Shown here in pieces: positions 51,431-60,339 of a stretch of DNA of 64,000 nt (positions are counted from its first letter, which is position 1; each line of letters starts with the position of its first letter). Source of the DNA: Micromonospora sp045209745. GTDB taxonomy: Bacteria > Actinomycetota > Actinomycetes > Mycobacteriales > Micromonosporaceae. Position numbers and translations under genes: made by a program. The stretch is taken from assembly GCF_045209745.1 (NCBI RefSeq), contig NZ_CP109273.1, forward strand, positions 6,262,001-6,326,000. The letters run 5' to 3'. The notes beneath the pieces are model-generated. The model made no database searches. It was given only the letters and a program-made list of their open reading frames with translations, and was not told the origin of the DNA.

Positions 51431-51577
51431 ATGCTGATCGGCGAACTGGCTGAGCGGGCCGGCACGAGTACCCGAACCCTGCGCTACTACGGCGCTTTGT
51501 GCGGCATTGCCCGGGCGAAATTGGCAGGATGGCGCCATGGCCACGGTCGCTGTTATCGGTTTGGGTGGAATGGGTAG
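51431..51577 (+). pseudogene. MerR-family regulator stub
   Basis: After GGAGGAGGTCAG, the frame reads LIGELAERAGTSTRTLRYYG, the complete first helix-turn-helix of MerR regulators. It then runs into unrelated sequence and stops at 51577, overlapping the start of the dehydrogenase gene. The coiled coil and effector domain are missing. Confidence 0.7.
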
Positions 51578-52406
51578 CCGGATGGCGGGCCGGCTGCTCG
51601 ATGCCGGCCATGACCTCGTTGTTTGGAACCGCACGCCGCAGAGGGCTATCGATCTTGTGGCACGTGGCGCGGTCGCTGCCGACAGTCCGGCACAAGCTGC
51701 CCGCCGGGCCGACTTGGTCATCACCATGCTGTCCGACCCGGCCGCGCTGCAAGAGGTCGCCGAGGGCCCGCAGGGCATCCTCGCCGGTGCTACCGCGTCG
51801 ACGACGCTCGCTGAGATGTCCACCGTCGGGCCGCCCGCGGTGCGACGGTTGGCCGCGATGCTGCCGGATGGCGTTGGCCTGCTCGATGCGCCGGTGCTGG
51901 GCAGCGTCTCGGAGGCCGAGTCCGGTTCGCTACGGATGTTCGTCGGAGGGCCGGAGCCACTCGCCCAACGGTGGATGCCGGTGTTGGGCGCGCTTGGCTC
52001 GCCAATGCATGTCGGACCGCTCGGTGCCGGCGCGGCGGCCAAACTGGTAGCCAATTCGACCCTCTTCGGAGTGCTCGCTGTTCTCGGTGAGGCGCTCGCC
52101 CTCGCGGATGGGCTTGGACTGCCGCGTGACACAGCGTTCGAGGTCTTGTCCGCGACTCCCGTCGGCTCGCAAGCGGATCGGCGACGACCAGCGATCGAGT
52201 CCGATCAATTCCCGTTCCGGTTCGCGCTGTCACTCGCCAGTAAGGACGCCAATCTGGTCGTGTCGGCCGCCGAGTCGGCAGGCGTCGAACTGCCGGTCGC
52301 GGCGGCCGCACGGCAGTGGGTCGCGTCAGCCCAGGAGGCCGGCCTTGGCGACCGGGACTACTCGGCCGTAATCGCGCACATCACCGACACTGCCCGATCA
52401 GCCTGA
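51537..52406 (+). CDS. Beta-hydroxyacid dehydrogenase-family NAD(P) oxidoreductase
   Basis: A 289-residue 3-hydroxyisobutyrate dehydrogenase/6-phosphogluconate-like enzyme. Rossmann motif VIGLGGMGSRMAGRLLDAGH with VVWNRTPQRA (the Arg after Asn suggests NADPH), substrate loop LLDAPVLGSVSEAESGSL, and catalytic Lys in GAGAAAKLVANSTLFG. Imine reductases share this fold, but the Lys is retained here. ATG at 51537 follows GGCAGGATG. The preceding MerR stub and promoter suggest that this gene once belonged to, or was inserted into, a MerR-controlled unit; the substrate is unknown. Confidence 0.88.
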   Translation: MATVAVIGLGGMGSRMAGRLLDAGHDLVVWNRTPQRAIDLVARGAVAADSPAQAARRADLVITMLSDPAALQEVAEGPQGILAGATASTTLAEMSTVGPPAVRRLAAMLPDGVGLLDAPVLGSVSEAESGSLRMFVGGPEPLAQRWMPVLGALGSPMHVGPLGAGAAAKLVANSTLFGVLAVLGEALALADGLGLPRDTAFEVLSATPVGSQADRRRPAIESDQFPFRFALSLASKDANLVVSAAESAGVELPVAAAARQWVASAQEAGLGDRDYSAVIAHITDTARSA

Positions 52407-52508
52407 GACCTGACCGTGCGGCAGGCCCGTCAGGTGACCGTGAACTCTTCCTCGCCTGCCTCGATGGGCCGATCATGCGTCCGCCTGGTGCGAGCTGCCC
52501 GCCAGGGT

Positions 52509-52868
52509 TCAGCGTGGTCGACTCAGCCACTCCCAGGCGCGGCGGAGGCCCACCTGCACCGGGTCGCCACCCGCGGCCTCGGCCTTTCTGGCCGGCGTGT
52601 CCTCGCCCGGCTCGTGCAGTTCGACACCGGGCACCGACAGCACGACCCCCCGCTCGTACAGGTCGGCGATCTGCTCCCGGTGGGCGAAGCGGTGGGACCG
52701 GTACGGCTTCGGCGGTGCCACGATCACGCCGTGGAAGATGTCGGCCCGTTCGTCGGCGAGCACGTGCTCGACCACGCCGAGGGGTGCCGATTCGACGTCG
52801 TAGACCCGGGTGCCGACGGCGAGTGCCAGGTACGAGACCTTAGCGCCGAGATCCTCCACGGCGTTCAC
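52509..52868 (-). CDS. PRC-barrel domain protein
   Basis: A 119-residue protein. Residues about 10-85 fit a PRC-barrel (LALAVGTRVYDVESAPLGVV, EHVLADERADIFHGVIVAPP), a small beta fold found in RNA-processing and photosynthetic proteins. The His/Arg-rich SHRFAHREQIADLYERGVVL follows. GTG at 52868 is chosen as the first sensible start, with GGCGGGT upstream. The function in actinobacteria is not established. Confidence 0.7.
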   Translation of the reverse strand: MNAVEDLGAKVSYLALAVGTRVYDVESAPLGVVEHVLADERADIFHGVIVAPPKPYRSHRFAHREQIADLYERGVVLSVPGVELHEPGEDTPARKAEAAGGDPVQVGLRRAWEWLSRPR

Positions 52869-52990
52869 GTTACCCGCCGCCTGATCACCATGGGCCCGAT
52901 CACTCGTAGTCGATGCGGACGCCAGGCGGTGCACGGCGGGCAGCCGCCGAGCCCACCCACGGCGGGCCACCCCGGACACCACCATCCCGG

Positions 52991-55003
52991 TCACGCCGTA
53001 CGCAACCAGCCGAGGGTCTTCATCGTGGAGAGGCTGGTCGGCTTGAGGCCAGCGTCGGAGACGGTCCAGAGCACTCCGTCGACCACCAGTGACCGGCGGA
53101 TCGGCGTCAGATCCTCGGGACGCCCCGTGCCCAGCGTGTGGTCGACCGTGCCGACCTCGGTGAACCCGCCGTCGCCGGCTCGCAGGGCCAGCGCCACGTT
53201 GCTCGGCAGGCCCGTGCCGTGGACGGTCAGTGGGACCACGACCAGGCGTTCGGCCGGCCAGTAGAGGAACGCATGCGGGTCGAACTCCGCCTCGGAATGC
53301 CCCTGCTTGACGTGATACTGGGCGATCCGGGTCGGCCTGGCCGGATCGGAGACGTCGAAGAGTGAGAGCTGGGTGCCCTGGACACGGCCCTGGTCGGACG
53401 CCTCCTGCCCGACGCCGAGCAGCCGTCCTTCGCCGGCCGGGTGCAGGTACGCCGAATACCCGTTGATCTTCAGTTCGCCGCTCACCTTCGGCGTCGTCGG
53501 ATCACGCAGATCGACGGTGTAGAGCGGGTCGGTCTGCCGGAAGGTGACGACGTACCCGGTGCCGCCGACGAACCGTACCGCGAATATCCGTTCCCCCTTG
53601 CCCAGTCCGGTGACCCTGCCGACCTGGGTCAGCGCCGTGCCGTCGGCGCGCAGGACGTACACGCTGGACGTCGAGTTCGGCTTGTCACCCCAGGTACGGC
53701 CACTGGTAGTGGCCACTCTCAAATGCCCGTCCCACTCGGACATGGCGTACTGGTTGATCAGCCAGCCCGGTACGGACGCGGCGGCGACGTACCGCGGGCC
53801 ACCCGCGCCCGAGATGTCGAACTGATAGATCTCGGTGGTCTCGTCCCTGGGATCGGGTGCGATGTTCCGCGCGGTCAGCGCCGGCAGCACCCGCCAGCGC
53901 TGGTCGTTGGCGACGTACAGCCGGGGTCCGTTGCTGTAGACGGTGTCGCCGTCGGCGATCACGGTGACCGGGTCGCCGGCGCCGAGGGTGGCCGCACCGA
54001 GGTCGAAGCTGAGCACGGTCACCAGCGACGTGCCGGAGTAGGCGGCCGGCCGGCTCACCCGTTCGCAGCCGACCCGTCCGGCGCTGGTTCGCCCGCCGGA
54101 GGTGACCTCGTACCGGGGCAGCCAGTCGTCGGCGGTGGCGTTGTCGATGATCTCGCGGTTGGCGGCAGTGCGCTGCTCATCGGTGGCCCGTTCCCGGTAC
54201 GGGAAGTTCAGCCGGGGCGCGGAGCGGACCACGACCCGGACAGTGGTGCCCACCTGGCGGGCGTCCACCAGATTGCCGTCGATCCGGTATTCGCCGATGA
54301 TCTTCGGCTCGCCGGACAAGTCGACCATGATCAGCCGGGGGCCGACGATGCCGTCCGGCATCGGGGCGTCTGCGACGCGCCCGCCTCTCTCGGGGACGGC
54401 CGTTGTCGCCATTCCGGCCCACCCGTCGCGGCGCAGCACCAGCGCACGGTCACCGTGCAGCAGCAGGCCGTCTTCGGCCCCGCCGAACTGATCGGCACCC
54501 GGTGCCAGCTCCAGCTCTCCGGTCAGCCGGCGGGTGGCCGGGTCGACCACGTACAGCTTGCCGTGCTGCACGGTGACAATCCGCTTGCCGTCGGTCTTGA
54601 CCAGGTCCGGTTCATCGGCCCCAACCTCGTGCGTGTTGGTGCCCGAGTAGCCCTTGGGCGCCGCATCCGCCCGCCCCGCTGCGGCGGGCGCCCCAGCCTG
54701 TTCGGCGCGGCCCAAGGTACGGATGTCCCCGTTCGGCCCGAACCCCCAGGGCCCGACATATGCCTTGGCAGCCGTCTTCAGCTGCCGCAGCGCCTCCGGG
54801 CAGGAGTCGAACGCGACGAGCCGGAACCCGCCGGCCGGCACTACCCGGTCACGTGGCGACACGGGGGCCGGTTCCGCCGTGCAGCCGGTGACCAGCGCCA
54901 GGCCCGCGACCAGGGCCAGCCCCATGACGCGAGCTGGAGTCATGACTCGGGGGACGCCGGTCGCGGCCGTCGGATGGGGTACGTGGGCGCTGCTACGCGT
55001 CAT
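52991..55003 (-). CDS. Secreted beta-propeller lipoprotein
   Basis: A 670-residue protein with the family's long C-terminal beta-propeller. The signal sequence GLALVAGLALVTGC ends with a lipobox Cys near residue 41. The domain starts with YSGTNTHEVGADEPDLVKTD, GKRIVTV, a strong signature of the PF09826-type Beta_propel family, and continues with repeated blades (VTVIADGDTVYSNG, VRFVGGTGYVVTF, LFDVSDPARPTRI). The role is unknown; cell-surface binding is probable. ATG at 55003 gives a 20-residue pre-signal extension; ATG at 54943 would start the signal directly and is an alternative. Confidence 0.87.
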   Translation of the reverse strand: MTRSSAHVPHPTAATGVPRVMTPARVMGLALVAGLALVTGCTAEPAPVSPRDRVVPAGGFRLVAFDSCPEALRQLKTAAKAYVGPWGFGPNGDIRTLGRAEQAGAPAAAGRADAAPKGYSGTNTHEVGADEPDLVKTDGKRIVTVQHGKLYVVDPATRRLTGELELAPGADQFGGAEDGLLLHGDRALVLRRDGWAGMATTAVPERGGRVADAPMPDGIVGPRLIMVDLSGEPKIIGEYRIDGNLVDARQVGTTVRVVVRSAPRLNFPYRERATDEQRTAANREIIDNATADDWLPRYEVTSGGRTSAGRVGCERVSRPAAYSGTSLVTVLSFDLGAATLGAGDPVTVIADGDTVYSNGPRLYVANDQRWRVLPALTARNIAPDPRDETTEIYQFDISGAGGPRYVAAASVPGWLINQYAMSEWDGHLRVATTSGRTWGDKPNSTSSVYVLRADGTALTQVGRVTGLGKGERIFAVRFVGGTGYVVTFRQTDPLYTVDLRDPTTPKVSGELKINGYSAYLHPAGEGRLLGVGQEASDQGRVQGTQLSLFDVSDPARPTRIAQYHVKQGHSEAEFDPHAFLYWPAERLVVVPLTVHGTGLPSNVALALRAGDGGFTEVGTVDHTLGTGRPEDLTPIRRSLVVDGVLWTVSDAGLKPTSLSTMKTLGWLRTA

Positions 55004-55088
55004 GCCCCTACGACGTGACTGCCCCGGGCTGGGTTCCCAGCATCAGACCCCGCGCCAAGTTGTCGACCTGGGTCCGGGTGTCGGTCGC

Positions 55089-55538
55089 TCAGGCGGAGGC
55101 GGCGCGACCCATCTCGGCGAGGATTCCGGTGCCCTGACCGAGCTCGATCAGGTAGCCGTCCGGGTCGCGCAGGTAGCACCGGATTTCGACGCCATGATCC
55201 TTGGGCTCGGTCAGGAACTCCCCACCCCGTGACCGCCACTGCTCGTAGACAGCTCGGACGTCGGTGACCCGGATGTTCATGGCGCTGCTGAGCGTCCGCG
55301 AATCCGGCGGCGCCTGCGCCTGCACACCCGGCTTGTCGTCGGTCGGGCCACCTTCGTCGTTGATCACGATATAGCTGTTGTGGAAACGCAGGATCGCCGG
55401 CTGGCGTTCCCGCACCACTGTCGCTCCCAGCACCCGCCGGTAGAACTCCCGTGAGCGGTCCACATCCCGCACGATCAGCAGGTGCGTCAGCACCAGCCCA
55501 GCCTCGGGCTGGAAGTAGTCGGGTGCCTCGCTCGCCAT
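55089..55538 (-). CDS. VOC-family glyoxalase/dioxygenase-like protein
   Basis: A 149-residue vicinal-oxygen-chelate protein with two beta-alpha-beta-beta-beta units: LVLTHLLIVRDVDRSREFYR, RVLGATVVRE, AMNIRVTDVRAVYEQWRSRG and IRCYLRDPDGYLIELGQG. The metal residues likely include H19 (LTHLLIV) and the terminal E in YLIELGQ. The substrate is unknown. GGGAGG lies before the ATG. It probably stands alone, following the beta-propeller gene's promoter region. Confidence 0.88.
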   Translation of the reverse strand: MASEAPDYFQPEAGLVLTHLLIVRDVDRSREFYRRVLGATVVRERQPAILRFHNSYIVINDEGGPTDDKPGVQAQAPPDSRTLSSAMNIRVTDVRAVYEQWRSRGGEFLTEPKDHGVEIRCYLRDPDGYLIELGQGTGILAEMGRAASA

Positions 55539-55764
55539 CACGCCTCCCCCGGGTCCGTTCGGCTGGGCGTACCCGCGTGCGGCGCCGGCACACCCATCGG
55601 CTCGACGACGCCCGGCCACAACGAGTCACCGTGTCGGGTGACCCACAAGCCGGAGACGGGCGCCGGACCCAGTTTCGGCCCCCGTTGGTGACTGGACCCA
55701 TCAGCATGGCCGGCTGCTCGCGCCGGCACTCAACGGCGGTAAGGAGTCAACGTCAATCAGGTAT

Positions 55765-55778
55765 TTACATCTATGTAA
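55765..55778. promoter_or_regulatory. Palindrome TTACAT-CT-ATGTAA upstream of the M14 gene
   Basis: A perfect 6-bp-arm palindrome with a 2-bp centre in an AT-rich patch, unusual for this genome, 118 bp before the peptidase start. A GntR- or TetR-type operator is plausible; no regulator gene is adjacent. Confidence 0.45.
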
Positions 55779-55895
55779 TGATCGACTACGGTGATCGGAA
55801 CTCGAGTACCCAATGGGTGGCAGCCCCCTTACGCAGCGTGACTACCGTGTCTGCTGGGCACGGGCAAGCACCGAAGTGACACTGGGAGATGTGCC

Positions 55896-57905
55896 TTGAG
55901 TTCCGACGCCTCACAAAGCTCATCCGGTCAGCGGCAAGCCTCTTCTCACGACGCCACAATCCAGCACCCGCCGGGGAAGAAGCACCTCCTCCGGCGCATC
56001 CGCCCGGCCTCCGTGCTGGTGGCAGCGGGCGCCCTCGTCCTCGCAACTATGCCACTGTGGGGCCCAGGCGGCGCGCATCGACTCGACGGCGCGGCCGTGT
56101 CCGCGACCCCCACCCATACCGTCGGTCTGCAGCCGCCGCAGGATCCGGGTCCGTTTCCCGGCAGCGTGACACCCACGTCCTCCACCATCACGATTGCCGG
56201 CCAGCGGGACGGGGAGAGCACGTTCAAGGTCGTCAAGTACGACCAGGTGCAGCCGAAGACCCCGGGCCAGATGGACTTCGACCACTTCCACACCAGCATC
56301 GAGATCCAGTGGTGGCTGCGGAAGTGGGCCCACGAGCGTCCCGACATCGTCGACCTGCACATCGTCGGCGAGAGCTACAGCGGGCAGCCGATCTACCAGT
56401 TGACCATCACGGACAAGTCCGTCGGTGCCGACACGGACAAGCCGGCGGCCTACTTCGAGGGGAATCGCCACTCGGGCGAGGTCTCGTCAGCCGAGAGTTC
56501 GCTGTGGCTGGCACACCACCTCATCACGCAGGCAGGCAAGGACGCGAAGGTCGACAAACTGCTCGACGCGAAGACGGTGTACCTCCGGCCGGTCAACAAC
56601 CCCGACGGCCACGACATGTACCTGTACACCGCCCAGACGAACCGGTCGACGGTACGCCCGGACGACAACGACGGGGACGGCAAGCGCGACGAGGACCCGG
56701 GCGAGGACCTCAACGACGACGGGTACCTGAGCCAGATGCGCCAGTACGTCGGCGCGGGCAAGGGAACCCACGTCATCGACGAGCGGGATCCGGCCGGGAA
56801 CGCCATGCTCAGTGTCGGCGCGGGCAAGGGCGACTACCTCATGTTCTCCGAGGGCATCGACAACGACGGCGACGGCCGCTACAACGAGGACGGCGTCGGC
56901 GGCCTCGACCTGCACCGCAACTACCCGTACAACTGGCATGTCATGCCGGCGGACGACGCGACCGGCCGGAACCTGACCCAGGGCGGTGCCGGCGAATACC
57001 CGTTGTCGGAGCCGGAGACACGGCATGTCTACACCTGGCTGATGTCGCACACCAACATCGGCGCGGTGAACAGCATGGACACTCGGGTACCCATGCATCT
57101 GCGTGGGCCCTCGACCTGCGACCCCGTCGAGTGCATGTATGCCAGCGACCGCAAGCTCTACGAGCACTTCGACAAGGCGGGCGCCTCGTTCACCGGCTAC
57201 CGGAACACGGGAAGCGTCTACATCGACTACGCCACGCGCAACGGTGGCCAGCCGACGCCCCTGTTCGGCCACGGCCCGGACTTCGGCTACTTCCAGTACG
57301 GCGCGGTCTGGTACGGCGACGAGATCTGGAACGGCGGTGACTACGTCGACTACGACAAGGACGGCAGGTACGCCGACTGGGAGCGGTCGCGGTGGTGTGC
57401 CGAGAACGGCCGCACGAACTGCTTCCTGCCGTGGACCAAGGTGCAACACCCCAAGCTGGGTACGGTCGAGATTGGCGGGATCAACCCCAAGTTCTGGTCG
57501 CAGAACCCGTCAGCTGATCTGATCGGCACCTGGGCTGCCAACCAGGCCCAGTTCAACCTGTATCTGATCGACTCACTGCCGCAGGTCGGCCTCACCGAGG
57601 TCACCGCCAAGAAGCTCAAGGGCACCCAGAGCGACGGCGCGACGCACGAGATCACGGCTACGGTCAAGAACACCGGCCGCATTCCGACCGCTCTCGAGCA
57701 GGCGAAGGAAATCAAGATCGTCGCTCCGGACACCGTCAAGGTCGACGGCGCGCGGACCGTCGGCGCCGCGCCGCAGTTCTATCTGGACGGTGGCGACAAG
57801 CAGAAGGTCCGGCTTCGGGTGATCAAGACCGGCAGCGACACGGTCACGGTGAAGGCGGTCAGCGTTCGGGGCGGTCTGGATACCGCATCCGCGCGGCTGA
57901 GCTGA
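55896..57905 (+). CDS. Secreted M14-type zinc carboxypeptidase with variant zinc site
   Basis: A 669-residue exported peptidase. The N-terminus has a twin-basic region and hydrophobic segment at 36-55. The M14 domain shows GNRHSGEVSSAE (zinc ligands H192 and E195), RPVNNPDG (about 231-238) and LDLHRNYPYNW (substrate-binding R341). The third zinc ligand, normally His in a SYHN-like motif, is D395 in NSMDTRVPMHLRGPS. Two Asp-rich, EF-hand-like loops, DNDGDGKRDEDPGEDLNDDG (about 257-276) and DNDGDGRYNEDG (about 322-333), should bind calcium. The C-terminal 110 residues form a CARDB-like beta domain. The start is TTG at 55896, with GGGAG upstream. Confidence 0.87.
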   Translation: MSSDASQSSSGQRQASSHDATIQHPPGKKHLLRRIRPASVLVAAGALVLATMPLWGPGGAHRLDGAAVSATPTHTVGLQPPQDPGPFPGSVTPTSSTITIAGQRDGESTFKVVKYDQVQPKTPGQMDFDHFHTSIEIQWWLRKWAHERPDIVDLHIVGESYSGQPIYQLTITDKSVGADTDKPAAYFEGNRHSGEVSSAESSLWLAHHLITQAGKDAKVDKLLDAKTVYLRPVNNPDGHDMYLYTAQTNRSTVRPDDNDGDGKRDEDPGEDLNDDGYLSQMRQYVGAGKGTHVIDERDPAGNAMLSVGAGKGDYLMFSEGIDNDGDGRYNEDGVGGLDLHRNYPYNWHVMPADDATGRNLTQGGAGEYPLSEPETRHVYTWLMSHTNIGAVNSMDTRVPMHLRGPSTCDPVECMYASDRKLYEHFDKAGASFTGYRNTGSVYIDYATRNGGQPTPLFGHGPDFGYFQYGAVWYGDEIWNGGDYVDYDKDGRYADWERSRWCAENGRTNCFLPWTKVQHPKLGTVEIGGINPKFWSQNPSADLIGTWAANQAQFNLYLIDSLPQVGLTEVTAKKLKGTQSDGATHEITATVKNTGRIPTALEQAKEIKIVAPDTVKVDGARTVGAAPQFYLDGGDKQKVRLRVIKTGSDTVTVKAVSVRGGLDTASARLS

Positions 57906-57917
57906 TCGCTTGAGCTG

Positions 57918-57946
57918 GTCCCCGCCCCGCACAGCGGGGCGGGGAC
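57918..57946 (+). terminator. Strong hairpin terminator
   Basis: GTCCCCGCCCCGC (57918-57930) and GCGGGGCGGGGAC (57934-57946) are perfectly complementary over 13 bp, with a 3-nt ACA loop, 12 nt after the peptidase stop. Confidence 0.88.
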
Positions 57947-58035
57947 TCGCCGCGCTGCTGCGGGCCGGAACGTGCGTTCAGCAACACACCGGTGCGGGTA
58001 GGGTCCAGTCACGGTCGACGAAAGGCACATCAACC

Positions 58036-58872
58036 ATGACGATTCCCCACCTGACAGCCGCCGACGGCACCACGTTGCCGGCGATCGGGCTCGGCACGTA
58101 CCGGCTGAACGGCTCGGCGGGTGTCGACGCGATGGGTCAGGCGATCCGGGCGGGCTACCGGTTGATCGACTCGGCGGTGAACTACGAGAACGAGGGCGCC
58201 GTGGGCCGGGCCGCCCGTTCGGCGGGCGACGTACGGGACGCACTGATCGTCACCTCGAAACTGCCGGGGCGGCACCACCGCTACGACGAGGCGCTGACCA
58301 CCGTCGAGGAGAGCGTGTTCCGCACCGGCCTCGACCGGATCGGCCTGTATCTGATCCACTGGCCGAACCCCAAGGTCGACCTGTACGTGCAGGCGTGGCG
58401 GGCGCTGATCGAGGCCCGCGAGCGCGGCCTGGTCACACACATCGGCCTCTCCAACTTCCTGCCCGAGCACATCGACCGGCTGGTGGCCGAGACCGGGGTC
58501 GCCCCGGTGGTCAACCAGATCGAGGTACATCCGTACTTCCCGCAGCAGGAGGCGATCGACTACCACCGGGAGCACGGGATCCTCGTGCAGGGCTGGAGCC
58601 CGCTCGGCCGTGGCAACGACCTGCAGGAGCACCCCGTCGTGGTGGAGATCGCGACCGCGCACGGCGTCAGCCCGGCGCAGACCATTCTCGCCTGGCACGT
58701 GGCCCGCCAGGTGATCCCGCTACCCAAGGCCGCCTCCCCGCAGCGGCAGGTCGAGAACCTGGACGTCTTCGGCATCAAGCTCACCGACGCGGAGGTCGAG
58801 GCCATCACCGCGCTGGGCCGCCCGGACGGGCGCCTCACGGACCAGGACCCGGCGGTGTACGAGGAGTTCTGA
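58036..58872 (+). CDS. Aldo/keto reductase
   Basis: A 278-residue NADPH-dependent reductase of the AKR5-like bacterial group. The catalytic tetrad is D45 (LIDSAVNYEN), Y50, K75 (VTSKL) and H108 (LIHWPNP). The cofactor segment IPLPKAASPQRQVENL near the C-terminus favours NADPH. It reduces aldehydes or ketones such as 2,5-diketogluconate or methylglyoxal-like compounds. ATG at 58036 follows AAAGG. It is preceded by a terminator, so it has its own promoter. Confidence 0.92.
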   Translation: MTIPHLTAADGTTLPAIGLGTYRLNGSAGVDAMGQAIRAGYRLIDSAVNYENEGAVGRAARSAGDVRDALIVTSKLPGRHHRYDEALTTVEESVFRTGLDRIGLYLIHWPNPKVDLYVQAWRALIEARERGLVTHIGLSNFLPEHIDRLVAETGVAPVVNQIEVHPYFPQQEAIDYHREHGILVQGWSPLGRGNDLQEHPVVVEIATAHGVSPAQTILAWHVARQVIPLPKAASPQRQVENLDVFGIKLTDAEVEAITALGRPDGRLTDQDPAVYEEF

Positions 58873-59012
58873 GCGACACCGGGGTACCTCTGCTCGGATC
58901 GCGGTCGTGATCGCGGTGCTGGCCGTGGTTGTGGCAGCCGCGAACCCGCCGCATCCGGCAGCCCAGCCTGGGCGATGCGCAGCGTGACGTCTGGACGAGC
59001 GGATGTCACGAC

Positions 59013-59060
59013 GAGCGTGATGACTCAGGGGCATATTTATGCCTGTGAGTCATCACGCTC
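59013..59060. repeat. Palindromic intergenic element, copy 2
   Basis: Perfect 15-bp outer arms GAGCGTGATGACTCA (59013-59027) and TGAGTCATCACGCTC (59046-59060), with an inner palindrome GGCAT-ATTT-ATGCC. It is homologous to 15777-15830, sharing GAGCGTGATG, CATATT-ATGCCT and GAGTCATCACGCTC. Confidence 0.75.
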
Positions 59061-59173
59061 ACCGGCACACCCGCCGCCGACCATGACGCGGCCCAGGTGT
59101 GCGGTTCTCGACGTGGCCCGCGTAGATGGCCGTAGTTGGGCCGGGCGGGAGCCCTCCGACGTACCGTGAAATC

Positions 59174-60223
59174 GTGTCGACGAAAGACGTACTCACCAAG
59201 GCTGACCTCGCCGAACTTCGCCGCTCGGCGCTCGGGACGGCCAACCCGCTGGGCGTGGCCGCCGGTCTCGCCGAGGCGGCGGAGCAGGGTCGGCTGGAAG
59301 ATCCGGACGACGCCGGGGACGCTCTGAGCCTGGCCGCCGAGATCGCCGAGATCCGGGCGAGACCCGATGCCGCCCTGCGGTACGCGGAGCAGGCTCTGGC
59401 GGCGTACCCGTCCGGCGATGACCCGCGGACCGGGTTCGCCCGGGCGCTGCGGGCGCGGGCCCTGTTCCGGGCCGGCGGTCGGGACGACGAGGCGATGGCG
59501 GAGCTGACCGCGCTGCGCCCGTTTCTGCTCGTGCAGCCCGACGCCCCCAGCTACATGAGTGCGGCGCTGGACGCCGGTGGTCGTTCGGCGACCGCCGAGA
59601 AGTGGCTCAGCGAGGCGGTCGACACTCTGCTCGGCGAGCGTGCGCCCGCCACCGCGGCGTCCGCGCAGGCCGTCACCGCGATCGACCCCGTGGTGGATCT
59701 CGGCCCGCCGGACGCGCCCGGTGTCCTCTTCTTCCTGCTGCAACAGCGCCACCGGGTACGCCGGAATCTGAACCTGCCGCACGACCGGCAGGACGATCTG
59801 GCGGACCGGCTGGAGACCCAGCTCGTCCGCCGGGCCGGGGAGCGCAGGGGCGGCGAGTCCGATCTGCTCTTCTGGCCTCGGGCCGAATTCGATCGTCTGC
59901 TGTCCGAGCACGCCGGGCTCGCCGAGGTGTACGGGTCGGACTGGGACGCGCACCGGGCACTGCTGGAGAAGGAGCTGGTCCGGCTGACGAGTGCCGGCCA
60001 GGCCGGGCTGGGGGTCTTCAGCGCGACCGTGGCCGGGCTGGACGCCTTCGCCGGTCGACGTGACGGCGACCCGACCGATGCGGCGGTCCGGGCGGGCTAC
60101 GCGGCCGAGGTGTCGGCTCGACCCAGCGCGCGGATCCCCTGGCCACCGGAGCGCAACGACGCATGCTGGTGCGGCTCGGGCCTGAAGTACAAGAAGGACT
60201 GTCTGCCGCGCTCCCGTAGCTGA
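59174..60223 (+). CDS. SEC-C motif protein with helical repeat N-terminus
   Basis: A 349-residue protein. The last 15 residues, CWCGSGLKYKKDCL, match the SEC-C zinc motif (usually CPCGSGKKYKxCC or CH), although the final ligand pair is replaced by D-C. The bulk is helical and TPR-like (PLGVAAGLAEAAEQG, DAALRYAEQALAAYP, EAMAELTALRPFLLV) and may bind proteins or ribosomes. SEC-C tails attach to SecA and many cytoplasmic proteins. GTG at 59174 has TACCGT 6 nt upstream, so the mRNA may be leaderless. The precise function is unknown. Confidence 0.75.
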   Translation: MSTKDVLTKADLAELRRSALGTANPLGVAAGLAEAAEQGRLEDPDDAGDALSLAAEIAEIRARPDAALRYAEQALAAYPSGDDPRTGFARALRARALFRAGGRDDEAMAELTALRPFLLVQPDAPSYMSAALDAGGRSATAEKWLSEAVDTLLGERAPATAASAQAVTAIDPVVDLGPPDAPGVLFFLLQQRHRVRRNLNLPHDRQDDLADRLETQLVRRAGERRGGESDLLFWPRAEFDRLLSEHAGLAEVYGSDWDAHRALLEKELVRLTSAGQAGLGVFSATVAGLDAFAGRRDGDPTDAAVRAGYAAEVSARPSARIPWPPERNDACWCGSGLKYKKDCLPRSRS

Positions 60224-60339
60224 GGGAGTCAGCTATTCACCTCGACAGCCATTTTGGGAGCTGACACGCCACTGGCGGTACCGATAGCGTCCATTCCTGG
60301 ACGATCGACGTCCACCCGATGTCACCGGAGGAGACGCCG

